Shown piece by piece: positions 8,861 through 17,681 of a stretch of 64,000 nucleotides of DNA. The notes beneath the pieces were generated by a model. The model made no database searches and was not told where the DNA came from. It saw only the letters and a list, made by a program, of their open reading frames with translations. Position 1 is the stretch's first letter. Each line of letters begins with the position of its first letter. The stretch is taken from NCBI RefSeq assembly GCF_014332515.1, contig NZ_VFSD01000009.1:62001-126000 (forward strand), written 5' to 3'. This stretch comes from Pontibacter beigongshangensis. GTDB lineage: Bacteria; Bacteroidota; Bacteroidia; Cytophagales; Hymenobacteraceae. A program made the position numbers and the translations under genes.

Positions 8861-11266
8861 ATGGCTGAATGGAAGATCATATACGACTCCTGGAAACCCG
8901 GGGAGCAACCTCTTCGTGAAGCACTATGCACCCTCGGGAACGGGTATTTTGCCACCCGTGGCGCTGCCGAAGAGAGCAATGCCGACCTCAATATAACCTA
9001 CCCCGGCACTTACCTGGCCGGAGGCTTTAACCGGCTGGTGTCAAAAGTGTCCGGAAAGGACATAGAGAACGAGGACCTGGTAAACTGGCCCAACTGGCTG
9101 CCACTCACGTTCCGGCACAAAGGAGAGGAGCAATGGTTTAACCTGGAGCATGTGGAGCTAATCCACTTCAGGCAGGAACTGGATATGCGCCGTGGGCTGC
9201 TCATCCGGCAACTGCACTTCCGCGATGCCATCAGCCGCGAAACTCATATTACCTGCAGGCGCTTTGTAAGCATGGCCAACCCCCATGTGGCTGCCCTGGA
9301 GTGGGAGTTTATGGCTCAGAACTGGTCTGGCGAAATTGAAGTTAAATCGGCGCTGGACGGGCACGTGACCAATAGTGGGGTAGCCCGGTACCGGGCTCTG
9401 GCGAGCCAGCATCTGGAGCCACTGGCAACAGGGCAGCACGACGAGGAAACCATCTTTCTGCACACACAGACAACCCAATCACGGATACGTATGGCACAGG
9501 CTGCTCGTACCCGTGTTTTCATAGAGCCTCCTTCCTCTGATTTTCAAAGAGAAACCAACACCGCCGACAATGCATATGCCGAGCAGCTGCTGCGGCTAAC
9601 CTGCCAGCAGCAGCACCCGCTCCGGATAGAGAAAGTGGTGATGCTGTATACTTCCCGAGATTTTGCAGTGTCAGAAGAACTGCTGGATGCCTGCACCAAC
9701 ATAGGTCGACTGGGCAGCTTTGCGCAGCTGCTGCAGGAGCATTGCCAAACCTGGCAGCACATGTGGGCGCGGTGCGATCTGGAACTGGCCAGCAACCATA
9801 ATGCCCAGCGTATTCTGCGGCTGCATATCTTCCACCTGCTACAGACGGTATCTGGCAACACCGTAGGCCTGGATGTAGGCGTGCCTGCGCGTGGCTTGCA
9901 CGGAGAGGCCTACCGGGGCCATATTTTCTGGGACGAGCTCTTTATATTTCCCTTCCTAAACCTGCGGCTGCCCGAGCTTACGCGCGAGTTGCTGATGTAC
10001 CGTTACCGGCGTTTGCCGGAGGCCCGGTACGCGGCCCATCAGGCGGGATACCGGGGCGCCATGTTTCCGTGGCAGAGTGGCAGCAATGGCCGTGAAGAGA
10101 GCCAGGTTATCCATCTGAACCCGGAGTCAGGCAACTGGCTGCCGGACAACACATTTCTGCAGCGGCATATCAGCGCGGCAGTGGCCTACAACGTGTGGCA
10201 ATACTACCAGACCACTACTGACCTGGAGTTTCTTAGTTTTTACGGGGCAGAAATGATTTTAGACATCGCTCAGTTCTGGTCTTCTATCGCCACCTTTAAC
10301 ACCGGGCTGGACCGTTACGAAATTTTGCACGTGGTGGGGCCTGATGAGTACCACACCGAATACCCTGATCTGGATGAGCCTGGGCTGCGCAACAATGCCT
10401 ATACCAACGTAATGGCCGCCTGGGTAATAAGATGCGCGCTGGGCATTGCGAAAGTGCTGGATAATAAACGGCTGGATGAGCTGTATGAGAAGCTGCACAT
10501 CTCGGAAGATGACCGGCAGCGCTGGCTGGACATCACCCATACAATGCATGTGCCCTTTATTGGCAGCAGCCGGATAATTGCCCAGTTTGAGGGCTACGAT
10601 GCCCTGAAGGAGTTTGACTGGCCAACCTACCAGAAAAAGCACGGCGAGTCAATGCGCCTGGACCGGATACTGGAGGGCGAAGGCGATAATGTGAACCGGT
10701 ACAAGGCCAGTAAGCAGGCCGATGTGATAATGCTGTTTTATCTCTTCTCGGCTGAGGAACTGCTCGGACTTTTTAATAGCCTTGGCTATACACTTACCGA
10801 GAAAGATATCGCAGATAATATCGACTATTATGAGCACCGCACCTCTCACGGCTCCACCCTCAGTAAAATTGTGCACTCATGGGTGCTAGCCCGGTCTGAC
10901 CGCAAACGCTCCTGGTCCAATTTTCTGGAAGCCCTGATGAGCGATGTGAAGGATGTGCAGGGGGGCACCACGCAGGAAGGAATTCACCTGGGGGCCATGG
11001 CCGGCACAGTAGACCTGCTGCAGCGGGGTTACATCGGCCTCGATATCCGTGACGATGTGCTATGGCTAAACCCGGCGCTGCCGGCAGAGTTAAGCTATCT
11101 TAAGCTGCAGCTTCTCTACCGCAGCCATTGGCTGACGCTGCGGCTGACGCACCAGAAACTCATGATCAATGTGGAGAAGGGCTTTGCAAGGGAGGTGCAG
11201 ATAGGTGTAAATGGAAAGGTCTACACCATGGTTACCGGCGACAAGCACGAATTCGAAATCGGATAA
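8861..11266 (+). CDS. Glycoside hydrolase family 65 disaccharide phosphorylase
   Basis: An 801-residue GH65 protein. The GH65 core is visible: RGLHGEAYRGHIFWDELF, the general-acid block VVGPDEYHTEYPD with Glu496, NNAYTNVMAAWV, KQADVIMLFYLF, and the phosphate-loop block SHGSTLSKIVHS around His663. Family members phosphorolyse trehalose, kojibiose, nigerose or maltose, releasing beta-glucose 1-phosphate; which disaccharide is used cannot be read here. The adjacent beta-phosphoglucomutase-like gene would convert that product to glucose 6-phosphate, and the adjacent otsB suggests trehalose. The start ATG lies 9 bases after otsB. The gene aligns with the C-terminal GH65 part of mycobacterial OtsB1. 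Confidence 0.88.
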   Translation: MAEWKIIYDSWKPGEQPLREALCTLGNGYFATRGAAEESNADLNITYPGTYLAGGFNRLVSKVSGKDIENEDLVNWPNWLPLTFRHKGEEQWFNLEHVELIHFRQELDMRRGLLIRQLHFRDAISRETHITCRRFVSMANPHVAALEWEFMAQNWSGEIEVKSALDGHVTNSGVARYRALASQHLEPLATGQHDEETIFLHTQTTQSRIRMAQAARTRVFIEPPSSDFQRETNTADNAYAEQLLRLTCQQQHPLRIEKVVMLYTSRDFAVSEELLDACTNIGRLGSFAQLLQEHCQTWQHMWARCDLELASNHNAQRILRLHIFHLLQTVSGNTVGLDVGVPARGLHGEAYRGHIFWDELFIFPFLNLRLPELTRELLMYRYRRLPEARYAAHQAGYRGAMFPWQSGSNGREESQVIHLNPESGNWLPDNTFLQRHISAAVAYNVWQYYQTTTDLEFLSFYGAEMILDIAQFWSSIATFNTGLDRYEILHVVGPDEYHTEYPDLDEPGLRNNAYTNVMAAWVIRCALGIAKVLDNKRLDELYEKLHISEDDRQRWLDITHTMHVPFIGSSRIIAQFEGYDALKEFDWPTYQKKHGESMRLDRILEGEGDNVNRYKASKQADVIMLFYLFSAEELLGLFNSLGYTLTEKDIADNIDYYEHRTSHGSTLSKIVHSWVLARSDRKRSWSNFLEALMSDVKDVQGGTTQEGIHLGAMAGTVDLLQRGYIGLDIRDDVLWLNPALPAELSYLKLQLLYRSHWLTLRLTHQKLMINVEKGFAREVQIGVNGKVYTMVTGDKHEFEIG

Positions 11267-11295
11267 AAATGCGTGCGCCTGCAAATCCGTTTCGT

Positions 11296-11336
11296 AGCAG
11301 GAGTAAAAAACTGTTGCAGGGTTACGCCTGCTTTTA
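11296..11336 (+). terminator. Weak hairpin after the trehalose/GH65 operon
   Basis: Arms AGCAGGAGTAA (11296-11306) and TTACGCCTGCT (11322-11332) pair with one mismatch across a 15-base loop and are followed by TTTTA. This is a plausible but weak terminator for the upstream operon. Confidence 0.35.
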
Positions 11337-11478
11337 TGGATTCACAGCCAGTATTTTGTCGGGTGCCTTGATTGGATAGCCTTCACATTTGAGGAACAGG
11401 AAGACCTTCGGGTGATTCATATTTTTATTTTAAAAGAGTTTGGCAGGATAGGTTAACGCATCCTTAAACCCATTTTAC

Positions 11479-12414
11479 ATGCAAAAAATAGTAACCATAA
11501 CATTGAACCCTGCGCTGGATAAAAGCACTGTTGCTGACCGCGTAGTACAGGAAAAGAAAATACGCTGTGGTGTGCCCACCTATGAGCCCGGAGGAGGCGG
11601 TATAAATGTCTCCAGAGCTATCAAGAAACTGGGAGGCGAGTCTTGCGCCTGGTTTTTGTCGGGGGGGCCAGCTGGCGAGCGCCTGGAAGAGCTCCTCCAC
11701 GAAGAGGGGGTAAACTTCTGGGCTGCCAAGGCCAGGAACTGGACCCGTGAGAACCTGATGGTGTATGAGAAGGCCACGGGAGAGCAGTATCGTTTCGGGA
11801 TGCCGGGGCCGGAGGTGAGCGAACCGGAGTGGCGGCAGTTCATCGACAGGCTGGAGCAGTTGGAGGAACTGCCGGAGTTTGTGGTGGCCAGCGGTAGTCT
11901 GCCACCTGGCGTACCTGACGATTTTTATTACCAGCTTGCCTTGGTAGCGCACAAACGCGGCTTTAAACTAATTGTTGATACCTCAGGCAAGGCCCTTATG
12001 AAAGCCGCAGGCGAGGGGCTGTACCTGATCAAACCGAACCTGGGAGAGCTTGCTGAACTGGCGGGTAGGGAGCAGATTACGGCCATGGAGCAGGAGGATA
12101 TTGCTAAAAAAGTACTGGCCGATGGCAAATGCGAAGTGCTGGTGGTGTCGCTGGGGCCAAGAGGTGCCATGCTGGCAACCAAAGAAGGCATACATTATGT
12201 GGCATCGCCTACGGTAAAGCAACTCAGCGCCGTAGGGGCCGGCGACAGTATGGTGGGCGGCATGGTGTTAAGTTTGCTGAAAGGGTGTAGCATGCTCGAT
12301 GTGGTGCGCTACGGAGTGGCTGCCGGCACGGCCTGCACCATGACCCCAGGCTCAGAACTATGCCGCAAAGAAGACACGGAGCAGATCTTTAAATGGCTTC
12401 AGGATCATAGCTGA
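11479..12414 (+). CDS. pfkB: 6-phosphofructokinase, PfkB (ribokinase) type
   Basis: A 311-residue PfkB-family sugar kinase that closely follows E. coli phosphofructokinase II: TLNPALDKSTV at the start, YEPGGGGINVSRAIKKLGG, NWTRENLMVYEKATGEQYRF, ASGSLPPGV and the catalytic GAGDSMVGGMV with its base aspartate. It phosphorylates fructose 6-phosphate with ATP to fructose 1,6-bisphosphate. A 1-phosphofructokinase or tagatose 6-phosphate kinase role is the alternative for this family, but the detailed match and the neighbouring pgi and fbaA favour glycolysis. It lies 212 bases after the GH65 gene and probably has its own promoter. Confidence 0.85.
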   Translation: MQKIVTITLNPALDKSTVADRVVQEKKIRCGVPTYEPGGGGINVSRAIKKLGGESCAWFLSGGPAGERLEELLHEEGVNFWAAKARNWTRENLMVYEKATGEQYRFGMPGPEVSEPEWRQFIDRLEQLEELPEFVVASGSLPPGVPDDFYYQLALVAHKRGFKLIVDTSGKALMKAAGEGLYLIKPNLGELAELAGREQITAMEQEDIAKKVLADGKCEVLVVSLGPRGAMLATKEGIHYVASPTVKQLSAVGAGDSMVGGMVLSLLKGCSMLDVVRYGVAAGTACTMTPGSELCRKEDTEQIFKWLQDHS

Positions 12415-12442
12415 GACACCATGGAGAGCGCTATGATCAGAT

Positions 12443-12486
12443 AGCAGCAGGAAAACCTCCGGAGGGGCTTTTTGATTAGGATAATT
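12443..12486 (+). repeat. Dispersed CTCCGGAGGGGC repeat, copy 2
   Basis: AGCAGCAGGAAAA, CCTCCGGAGGGGC, TTTTT, GATTAGGATAATT: a near-complete copy 29 bases after the pfkB stop, in the pfkB direction. Confidence 0.8.
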
Positions 12487-12660
12487 CGCTGGCAGGTTAT
12501 TTATAGTCGATTTGAAGATGAGGTAGCCAGGTGCATCGATTCAGAAAAAATGCCAGTAGCCCCTGCCTTAGGCTCTCGCCCACAAGAGCCTTGACAGGAG
12601 GACAGAATGGGAGAGGCATGATGAACATATGGAAGTGACTAAACGCGATTTGGTATAATT

Positions 12661-12715
12661 ACGCTATCAACAAAAAAGGTGAAGCTATTTGCTTCACCTT
12701 TTTTGTTGATAGCGT
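12661..12715 (-). terminator. Strong hairpin terminator of fbaA
   Basis: A perfect 25-bp inverted repeat (12661-12685 and 12691-12715) with a five-base loop and an A-run/T-run in the arms. It lies 10 bases beyond the fbaA stop codon and could also stop transcription arriving from pfkB. Confidence 0.85.
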
Positions 12716-12724
12716 GTAGGTTAT

Positions 12725-13804
12725 TTACACATTTCTATTATTGGCATTCAGATCTGTAAACGCTTCTTTCAGGCGCGTAATAAAGGTTTTTTCGCCTTCA
12801 CGCAGCCATACGCGCGGGTCGTAGAATTTCTTGTTCGGAACGTCTTCGCCCTCGGGGTTGCCAATCTGTCTTTGCAGGTAGTCTTTTTTAGAAGTCATGT
12901 AATTTCTGATGCCCTCTGTAAATGCCCACTGCATGTCGGTATCGATGTTCATTTTAATGGCGCCATACTCAATCGCCTCCGTGATCTGGCGTTTTTCAGA
13001 ACCGGAGCCGCCATGAAATACAAAATGTACTGGGTTCTCGCCTGTTCCGAATTTCTTCTGAATAAAGTCCTGAGAGTTTTTCAGGATGTCGGGGCGCAGT
13101 TCTACGTTGCCCGGCTTATACACCCCATGCACATTTCCGAAGGCGGCGGCTATCGTGAAGCGGCTGCTGATCTTGTTGAGCTCCTCGTAGGCATACGCTA
13201 CTTCTTCCGGTTGTGTATAAAGCCTGGCGCTGTCAACGCCCGTATTGTCCACGCCATCTTCTTCGCCACCTGTTACGCCCAGCTCAATCTCTACGGTCAT
13301 GCCAAGTTTATCCATGCGCCGGAGGTAGCTGGCGCAGGTCTCGATGTTTTCATGGATCTCTTCTTCCGAAAGGTCCAGCATGTGGGAGCTGAACAGCGGC
13401 TTGCCATGCTGCTCAAAATACTTTTCGCCAGCATCCAGCAGCCCATCAATCCAGGGAAGCAGTTTTTTTGCGGCGTGGTCGGTGTGCAGAATAACAGGCA
13501 CGCCGTAAGCCTCGGCCATGATGTGCACGTGATGCGCGCCAGCAATAGCGCCGGCAATGGCAGATTTCTGGGCATCGTTGGCCAGGCCTTTGCCTGCATA
13601 AAACTGGGCGCCGCTATGTGAAAACTGAATGATTACGGGAGAGTTGACGGCTTTCGCTGTTTCCAGCACCGCATTCACTGAATTGGTGCCGATCACGTTT
13701 ACAGCCGGCAGAGCAAAGTTGTTTTCGTTAGCGTACTTGAAGAGTTCTGTTACTTCATCGCCAAACAGTACACCTGGTCGGAATTTAGTAGTGGTTTCGC
13801 TCAC
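12725..13804 (-). CDS. fbaA: Fructose-bisphosphate aldolase, class II
   Basis: A 359-residue zinc aldolase of the E. coli FbaA type, splitting fructose 1,6-bisphosphate to dihydroxyacetone phosphate and glyceraldehyde 3-phosphate. Visible motifs are FALPAVNVIGTNSVNAVLE, VILHTDHAAKK (catalytic aspartate and zinc histidine), VEIELGVTGGEEDGVDN, AFGNVHGVYKPGNV (zinc histidine), FVFHGGSGSE and MNIDTDMQWA. Length equals the family norm. It converges with pfkB and is followed by a strong hairpin. No good -7 box was found upstream of the start. Confidence 0.96.
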   Translation of the reverse strand: MSETTTKFRPGVLFGDEVTELFKYANENNFALPAVNVIGTNSVNAVLETAKAVNSPVIIQFSHSGAQFYAGKGLANDAQKSAIAGAIAGAHHVHIMAEAYGVPVILHTDHAAKKLLPWIDGLLDAGEKYFEQHGKPLFSSHMLDLSEEEIHENIETCASYLRRMDKLGMTVEIELGVTGGEEDGVDNTGVDSARLYTQPEEVAYAYEELNKISSRFTIAAAFGNVHGVYKPGNVELRPDILKNSQDFIQKKFGTGENPVHFVFHGGSGSEKRQITEAIEYGAIKMNIDTDMQWAFTEGIRNYMTSKKDYLQRQIGNPEGEDVPNKKFYDPRVWLREGEKTFITRLKEAFTDLNANNRNV

Positions 13805-14161
13805 TGTCGTTATTTTAGGAGTTATAGATTTAGGTTCAATACTAGCTTGAAGATAGTAATAAATAAAATATCTTCTTAAAATATTTTAGATTGTTTTTCC
13901 TGTATTTTTTACATTTTATAAACTGAAGAATGGGTGCTTAATGGTTTAAGCAATAAATTCAGGATTTTGTGCTGATAATACGGTCGGCATGGGCACTGGT
14001 TGAGATGAGTTGGGTGAAGTGCCGGCAGGCAGTGGGGGGACTGGACTTGCGAGGGGGTGCCGCTCAGAAACAGCTGCAACTCCAGCGGGCAATTTTAAGA
14101 AAGAAGCCCCAGCCAAACTGCCAACCATGGGCATAAAAATAGGAGCCTGCAAATAGCTGGT
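13805..14161. other. Intergenic region, no supported gene
   Basis: About 360 bases upstream of fbaA, AT-rich next to the gene and GC-richer beyond 13950. A 68-codon frame on the minus strand (13946-14152) has no recognisable motif and is not called. Confidence 0.5.
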
Positions 14162-14227
14162 TGCTACAGCCTGCCTGGAATAGACAAAAGCAACAAAACC
14201 AAATGAGAAATTAGGCAGGCCGTAGCA
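14162..14227. repeat. REP-like inverted repeat ending in GTAG
   Basis: Arms TGCTACAGCCTGCCT (14162-14176) and AGGCAGGCCGTAGCA (14213-14227) pair at 14 of 15 positions across a 36-base loop. It abuts the transposase remnant. Hairpins adjoining a GTAG tetranucleotide are typical of the sites recognised by REP-associated tyrosine transposases; assignment here is by resemblance. Confidence 0.5.
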
Positions 14228-14342
14228 CAGGAATTTCCACGAGTATATTATCCGGAACGAACGGGCTTACCGGCACATCTCGGATTACATGCGCACCAAC
14301 CCAGCTAAGTGGACTTAGGATGTTTTCGACCAGAAAGAATAG
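14226..14342 (+). pseudogene. Remnant of a REP-associated tyrosine (Y1) transposase, C-terminal end
   Basis: Reading in the frame of base 14232 gives FHEYIIRNERAYRHISDY, then MRTNPAKWT, a TAG stop at 14316-14318, and DVFDQKE before a second stop. The pattern HxxIIRNExxxxxIxxYxxxNPAKWxED is the C-terminal part of the Y1/RayT transposases from the IS200 superfamily, and the TAG probably replaces the glutamate codon of the ED pair. The frame is closed upstream by a stop at 14223-14225 and the catalytic HUH and tyrosine region is absent, so this is a dead fragment of about 35 codons. A GTAG-containing hairpin lies immediately upstream. The identification rests on motif memory, not a search. Confidence 0.6.
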
Positions 14343-14346
14343 ATCA

Positions 14347-15756
14347 TCAGTCAAATACGATTACCTTGTCTTTGTGTTTGCTCCGGATATGGCCGCGGAT
14401 AATCTGCTGAATGTCTTTATTGTCTTTGTAGCGGGTTACGGCTCCTTTAAAGTCTTCGAGGTTCTGGGCAGAGAAGGTCTCGTCTACGAACCCGAATCCG
14501 AGGTACATGCCATTGTCCACTACCACCACCGTTTTCTCATTGTCGTGGCGGCCTTTGCCAACGATCACGAAGCTGTTGTGCTCATAGGTAAACGACTCGA
14601 TGGCCTCGTCTACACGCGCGTTATAAGATTCGGGACTCTCCTGACCTATGCAGGCGCCCTGGCACTGGTGCACCTGGAAATCGAAGCAGGCGCCGTTGGT
14701 CTTGTACAGGTCGCAGAGCTTTTGGCACAGGTTAAATTTGGCAACTTTATGAAACAGGAAACCTTTGGCCTTAAACGGGTTTGAGAGCGCGATAATGGGT
14801 GTCAGGTTCACATTTTCGGCCTTGTTTACGCTGCCAAAGGTCAGGCGTTTGTACCCGTTGCTATCCTCGTACATAAAGATGCCGGTGTTGAAGACGCTCC
14901 GTCGCTGCTGCCGGTTGTAGAAAGGCTTCATGCGCTTGATCTCTGCCGACTCAAAGAGCAGCGCCACCAGCTCGTTGCCCATCAGCTCAAAACTAATGTC
15001 GGCTATGCTGTTTTTAAAGTCCAGTGACTTCCGGCTCTTGTAGTCGATGTTAAAGTGTTGCACGATCCGTTTCCGGATGTTAATGCTCTTGCCTACGTAA
15101 ATGACCTCTCCCTGCTCGTTGTGGAAATAGTAAACGCCTGGTGCCGTAGGAAGGGCATCTACCTGCTCTTTTTTAATGTTGGGCGGCAGCAGCGATGTTT
15201 TGATTTCTTTGGCCAACTCCTGCGATGGCTCCGCCGCATGCAGGGCGCCGTCTACTACCGGGCGGTTAATTTTCAGCAACTTGTCGAACAATTTGGCGGT
15301 GGCTTCGGCATCGCCGATGGCCCGGTGGCGCTGCTGCAACTCTATGTCCACGCTTTTGCAGAGCTTGCCCAGGCTGTAAGAAGGAAGACCCGGAATTAAG
15401 GAGCGGCTCAGGCGAACGGTGCAAAGCGTTTTGCGCTGAAAGGTGTAGCCCAGGTCGGCAAATTCTTTTTTCAGGAAGGAGTAATCGAAACGGACGTTGT
15501 GGGCCACAAAAATCTTCCCCTCCGTGAACTGTACAATCTCTTTGGCGACTTCATAAAACTTGGGCGCCTCCTGTACCATTTCATCCGTGATGCCGGTCAG
15601 GTTGGTTATAAAGTAAGGGATTGGCCGCTGCGGGTTAATCAGTGTGGTGTATTTGTCCACTATCTGCTGACCATCATGGATAAAGATGGCAATCTCTGTG
15701 ATCTTATCCTGAAAGGGCTGGCCCCCTGTGGTTTCGATATCTACTATGGCGTACAA
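14347..15756 (-). CDS. DnaQ-like exonuclease fused to a GIY-YIG (UvrC/Cho-like) nuclease
   Basis: A 469-residue two-domain protein. Residues about 1-165 form a DEDD exonuclease: IVDIETTGG, VAHNVRFDYSFL and HRAIGDAEATAKL, as in the DNA polymerase III epsilon family. Residues about 200-290 form a GIY-YIG domain: PGVYYFHNEQGEVIYVGKS, then NIRKRI. The following portion contains cysteines in CQKLCDLYKTNGACFDFQVH and CQGAC, resembling the UvrC N-terminal half. The same fusion is known in other phyla and is thought to act in DNA repair; the role here is inferred. It is a single gene with no partner nearby. Confidence 0.85.
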   Translation of the reverse strand: MYAIVDIETTGGQPFQDKITEIAIFIHDGQQIVDKYTTLINPQRPIPYFITNLTGITDEMVQEAPKFYEVAKEIVQFTEGKIFVAHNVRFDYSFLKKEFADLGYTFQRKTLCTVRLSRSLIPGLPSYSLGKLCKSVDIELQQRHRAIGDAEATAKLFDKLLKINRPVVDGALHAAEPSQELAKEIKTSLLPPNIKKEQVDALPTAPGVYYFHNEQGEVIYVGKSINIRKRIVQHFNIDYKSRKSLDFKNSIADISFELMGNELVALLFESAEIKRMKPFYNRQQRRSVFNTGIFMYEDSNGYKRLTFGSVNKAENVNLTPIIALSNPFKAKGFLFHKVAKFNLCQKLCDLYKTNGACFDFQVHQCQGACIGQESPESYNARVDEAIESFTYEHNSFVIVGKGRHDNEKTVVVVDNGMYLGFGFVDETFSAQNLEDFKGAVTRYKDNKDIQQIIRGHIRSKHKDKVIVFD

Positions 15757-15814
15757 GGCGGTTCTCTTTTAAACGTGTGGCAGCAACCTGCGGTACGGCT
15801 GCTATCCTGTAAAC

Positions 15815-15822
15815 CAAAACTA
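15815..15822 (-). promoter_or_regulatory. Candidate -7 box upstream of the exonuclease/GIY-YIG gene
   Basis: On the minus strand the bases read TAGTTTTG, a match to TAnnTTTG, placing the transcript start near 15808 with a leader of about 50 bases. No properly spaced -33 element was found. Confidence 0.35.
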
Positions 15823-15941
15823 TTAGTAATACGTTTCAAAAAGAAGTGCCGCGCTCTTATTTGCAAATTAAATTAGCAATTTAACCGGCCAGCCCTATTT
15901 CCTAACCGGAGAGCTGCCAGGTAATTCGGTTTTGAAAAACA

Positions 15942-15988
15942 AATTATTCTAATGATTATGCCCCTCCAGAGGCTTAGCTGCTCCTGCT
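15942..15988 (-). repeat. Dispersed CTCCGGAGGGGC repeat, copy 3
   Basis: Reverse orientation: AATTATTCTAATGATTATG, CCCCTCCAGAGG, and an outer GCTGCTCCTGCT. One of two same-direction copies between the AI-2E permease and the exonuclease gene. Confidence 0.75.
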
Positions 15989-16114
15989 GAAAAGGACACA
16001 AGATTCTTCTAAAGTTATGAGTTAAATAGTGTTCTGCTGGTGATTTCCAAATCTTCCAATCAACCATTTAACATTGTAGCCATTCAACAATCAACAGCCA
16101 ACTACGAGCAACGC

Positions 16115-16162
16115 AATTATTCCAATCAAAAAGCCCCTCCAGAGGTTCTGCCGCTCCTGCTG
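16115..16162 (-). repeat. Dispersed CTCCGGAGGGGC repeat, copy 4
   Basis: Reverse orientation: AATTATTCCAATCAAAAAG, CCCCTCCAGAGG, GCTCCTGCTG. It lies 34 bases after the stop of the AI-2E-type permease, in the direction of that gene. Confidence 0.8.
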
Positions 16163-16196
16163 CACCTCACCTAGCAACTCATGATTCTTAACTAAA

Positions 16197-17327
16197 TTAG
16201 GGGTTTCTTTTTCCTCTGCCTTCGCCGTTCCACCTTTCGCTGAACCAGTTGCCGACCCTGCTTTTTTTCCGGGGCTTGTTTTCGTCTATATCTGCTAGCA
16301 GAAATCCGAATGGCGACAGCGGGGGGTAGGCATCGAAGAGCACCTTAAGCGTGGCGATAACCGGAATAGAAAGAATCATGCCTGCTGCTCCCCAGATCTC
16401 CCCTCCGATAAGCAAGGCCACAATGGCAGCAAACGGGTTAATGCTGACTTTGGAGCCGACAACAAGCGGTGTAATAAAATTGCCTTCCAGAAACTGCACA
16501 AAGACAAACACCGCCACCACCAGTACCGCATCGATGAGGTGGCCTGTGGTGGCCAGCGTGAAGAGGGCAGGCAGCAAGGCGCCAATCAGAATGCCTATGT
16601 AAGGAATAACGGTCAGGATGGAGGCGAAGATGCCGAAGAAAATGGCATACTTCACATCGAGCAGCAACAGGCCCGCCGAGTTGAGCAGGGCCACAATCAT
16701 AATCACGATCATCAGCCCGGAAATGTAGCTCTGGATAACATGCTGAATGTTGGTGATGGTGTTGTTGAGGTTGCTGCGGCTGTCTTTGGCCACAAACTTA
16801 AACATGAACTGCTCTAGGTGGTCGCGGTAATAGAGGAGGCAGAAAACAAAGATCGGTACAATGGTAAAAGCGGCCAGGGCACCTGTTGTTGTAGAAATGG
16901 TGCTGCCCAGAAAGGCGGTGGAGAACTCGCGCAGGTTTCCGATGGCCTCTTTGATAAAGTCGCTCTTGTTGGCCGGGGCAATGTCGAAGTTTCGGTACAG
17001 GTAGTCCTGCACCCGCATGAGCAGCTTGTCGAAGTTCTGGCCAATGGTATCTAGTTCCGAGGTAAGACTCACCACCTGCATCGACAGGAACCAGATAACC
17101 AGCCCCAGAATGATGATGACCAGAATGATGCTAACCAGGATAGCCAACGGCCTTGGCACCTTCAGCTTTTCCATGTCGCGTGTCATGGGCAGCAGCAGCA
17201 GCGCAAACAGCAGGGCAAAAGCCATGGGCATCAGTACAGATTTGAACATCTGCAGCAACCAGATCAGCAGGATGATGCCCAGCATAACGAGGATATACTT
17301 AAAGTACCTCGGTAGTTTTATTTCCAT
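16197..17327 (-). CDS. AI-2E family transporter (PerM/YdiK type)
   Basis: A 376-residue multi-pass inner-membrane protein. A double hydrophobic hairpin at the N-terminus (YILVMLGIILLIWLLQMF and LAILVSIILVIIILGLVIWF) is followed by a soluble helical stretch and a C-terminal set of membrane segments containing IPYIGILIGALLPAL and FIEG-like LEGNFITPLVVGSKV; these are the family signature. Members have been linked to autoinducer-2 export or sodium/proton exchange, so the substrate should be left open. The tail is basic and cytoplasmic. It has no same-strand neighbour within 400 bases. Confidence 0.88.
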   Translation of the reverse strand: MEIKLPRYFKYILVMLGIILLIWLLQMFKSVLMPMAFALLFALLLLPMTRDMEKLKVPRPLAILVSIILVIIILGLVIWFLSMQVVSLTSELDTIGQNFDKLLMRVQDYLYRNFDIAPANKSDFIKEAIGNLREFSTAFLGSTISTTTGALAAFTIVPIFVFCLLYYRDHLEQFMFKFVAKDSRSNLNNTITNIQHVIQSYISGLMIVIMIVALLNSAGLLLLDVKYAIFFGIFASILTVIPYIGILIGALLPALFTLATTGHLIDAVLVVAVFVFVQFLEGNFITPLVVGSKVSINPFAAIVALLIGGEIWGAAGMILSIPVIATLKVLFDAYPPLSPFGFLLADIDENKPRKKSRVGNWFSERWNGEGRGKRNP

Positions 17328-17681
17328 TGACGTTATTTTCTATTACCTTCATTCCTGTATAAGCAGGAAATTTTTCTTAAAATTACTAAATTGCCCACTT
17401 CCCAGTATTATAAGATAGCGATATTGTTGTGCTAAACAGATTAGTTTTTCCTCTCTTTAAAATGCTGTACTCATGAACTACAGCAGCTATTTTGCTGTTA
17501 TGATGATGTGCCTTTTCAATTCAAGCCTGAAATGAGTATTTTTAAACTAAATAAATTAGTAAATTAACCTATTCATTTAATCGCAATTATTTTTCAGAAG
17601 TGTGGGCCATGCTTCCTGAGAATCTTATTTTCCTGAATTTCTGATCGATTTTTATTAACCACATACACTTACGCTTACAAC
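17328..17681. other. AT-rich divergent intergenic region
   Basis: About 350 bases between the divergent AI-2E permease and parE. It must hold both promoters, but I find no clear TAnnTTTG box on either strand and no other structure. Confidence 0.4.

Noticed and set aside
13946-14152. 68-codon minus-strand frame
   Set aside because: Proline-rich, no recognisable motif, no promoter or ribosome signal, and next to a decayed mobile-element fragment; judged chance.
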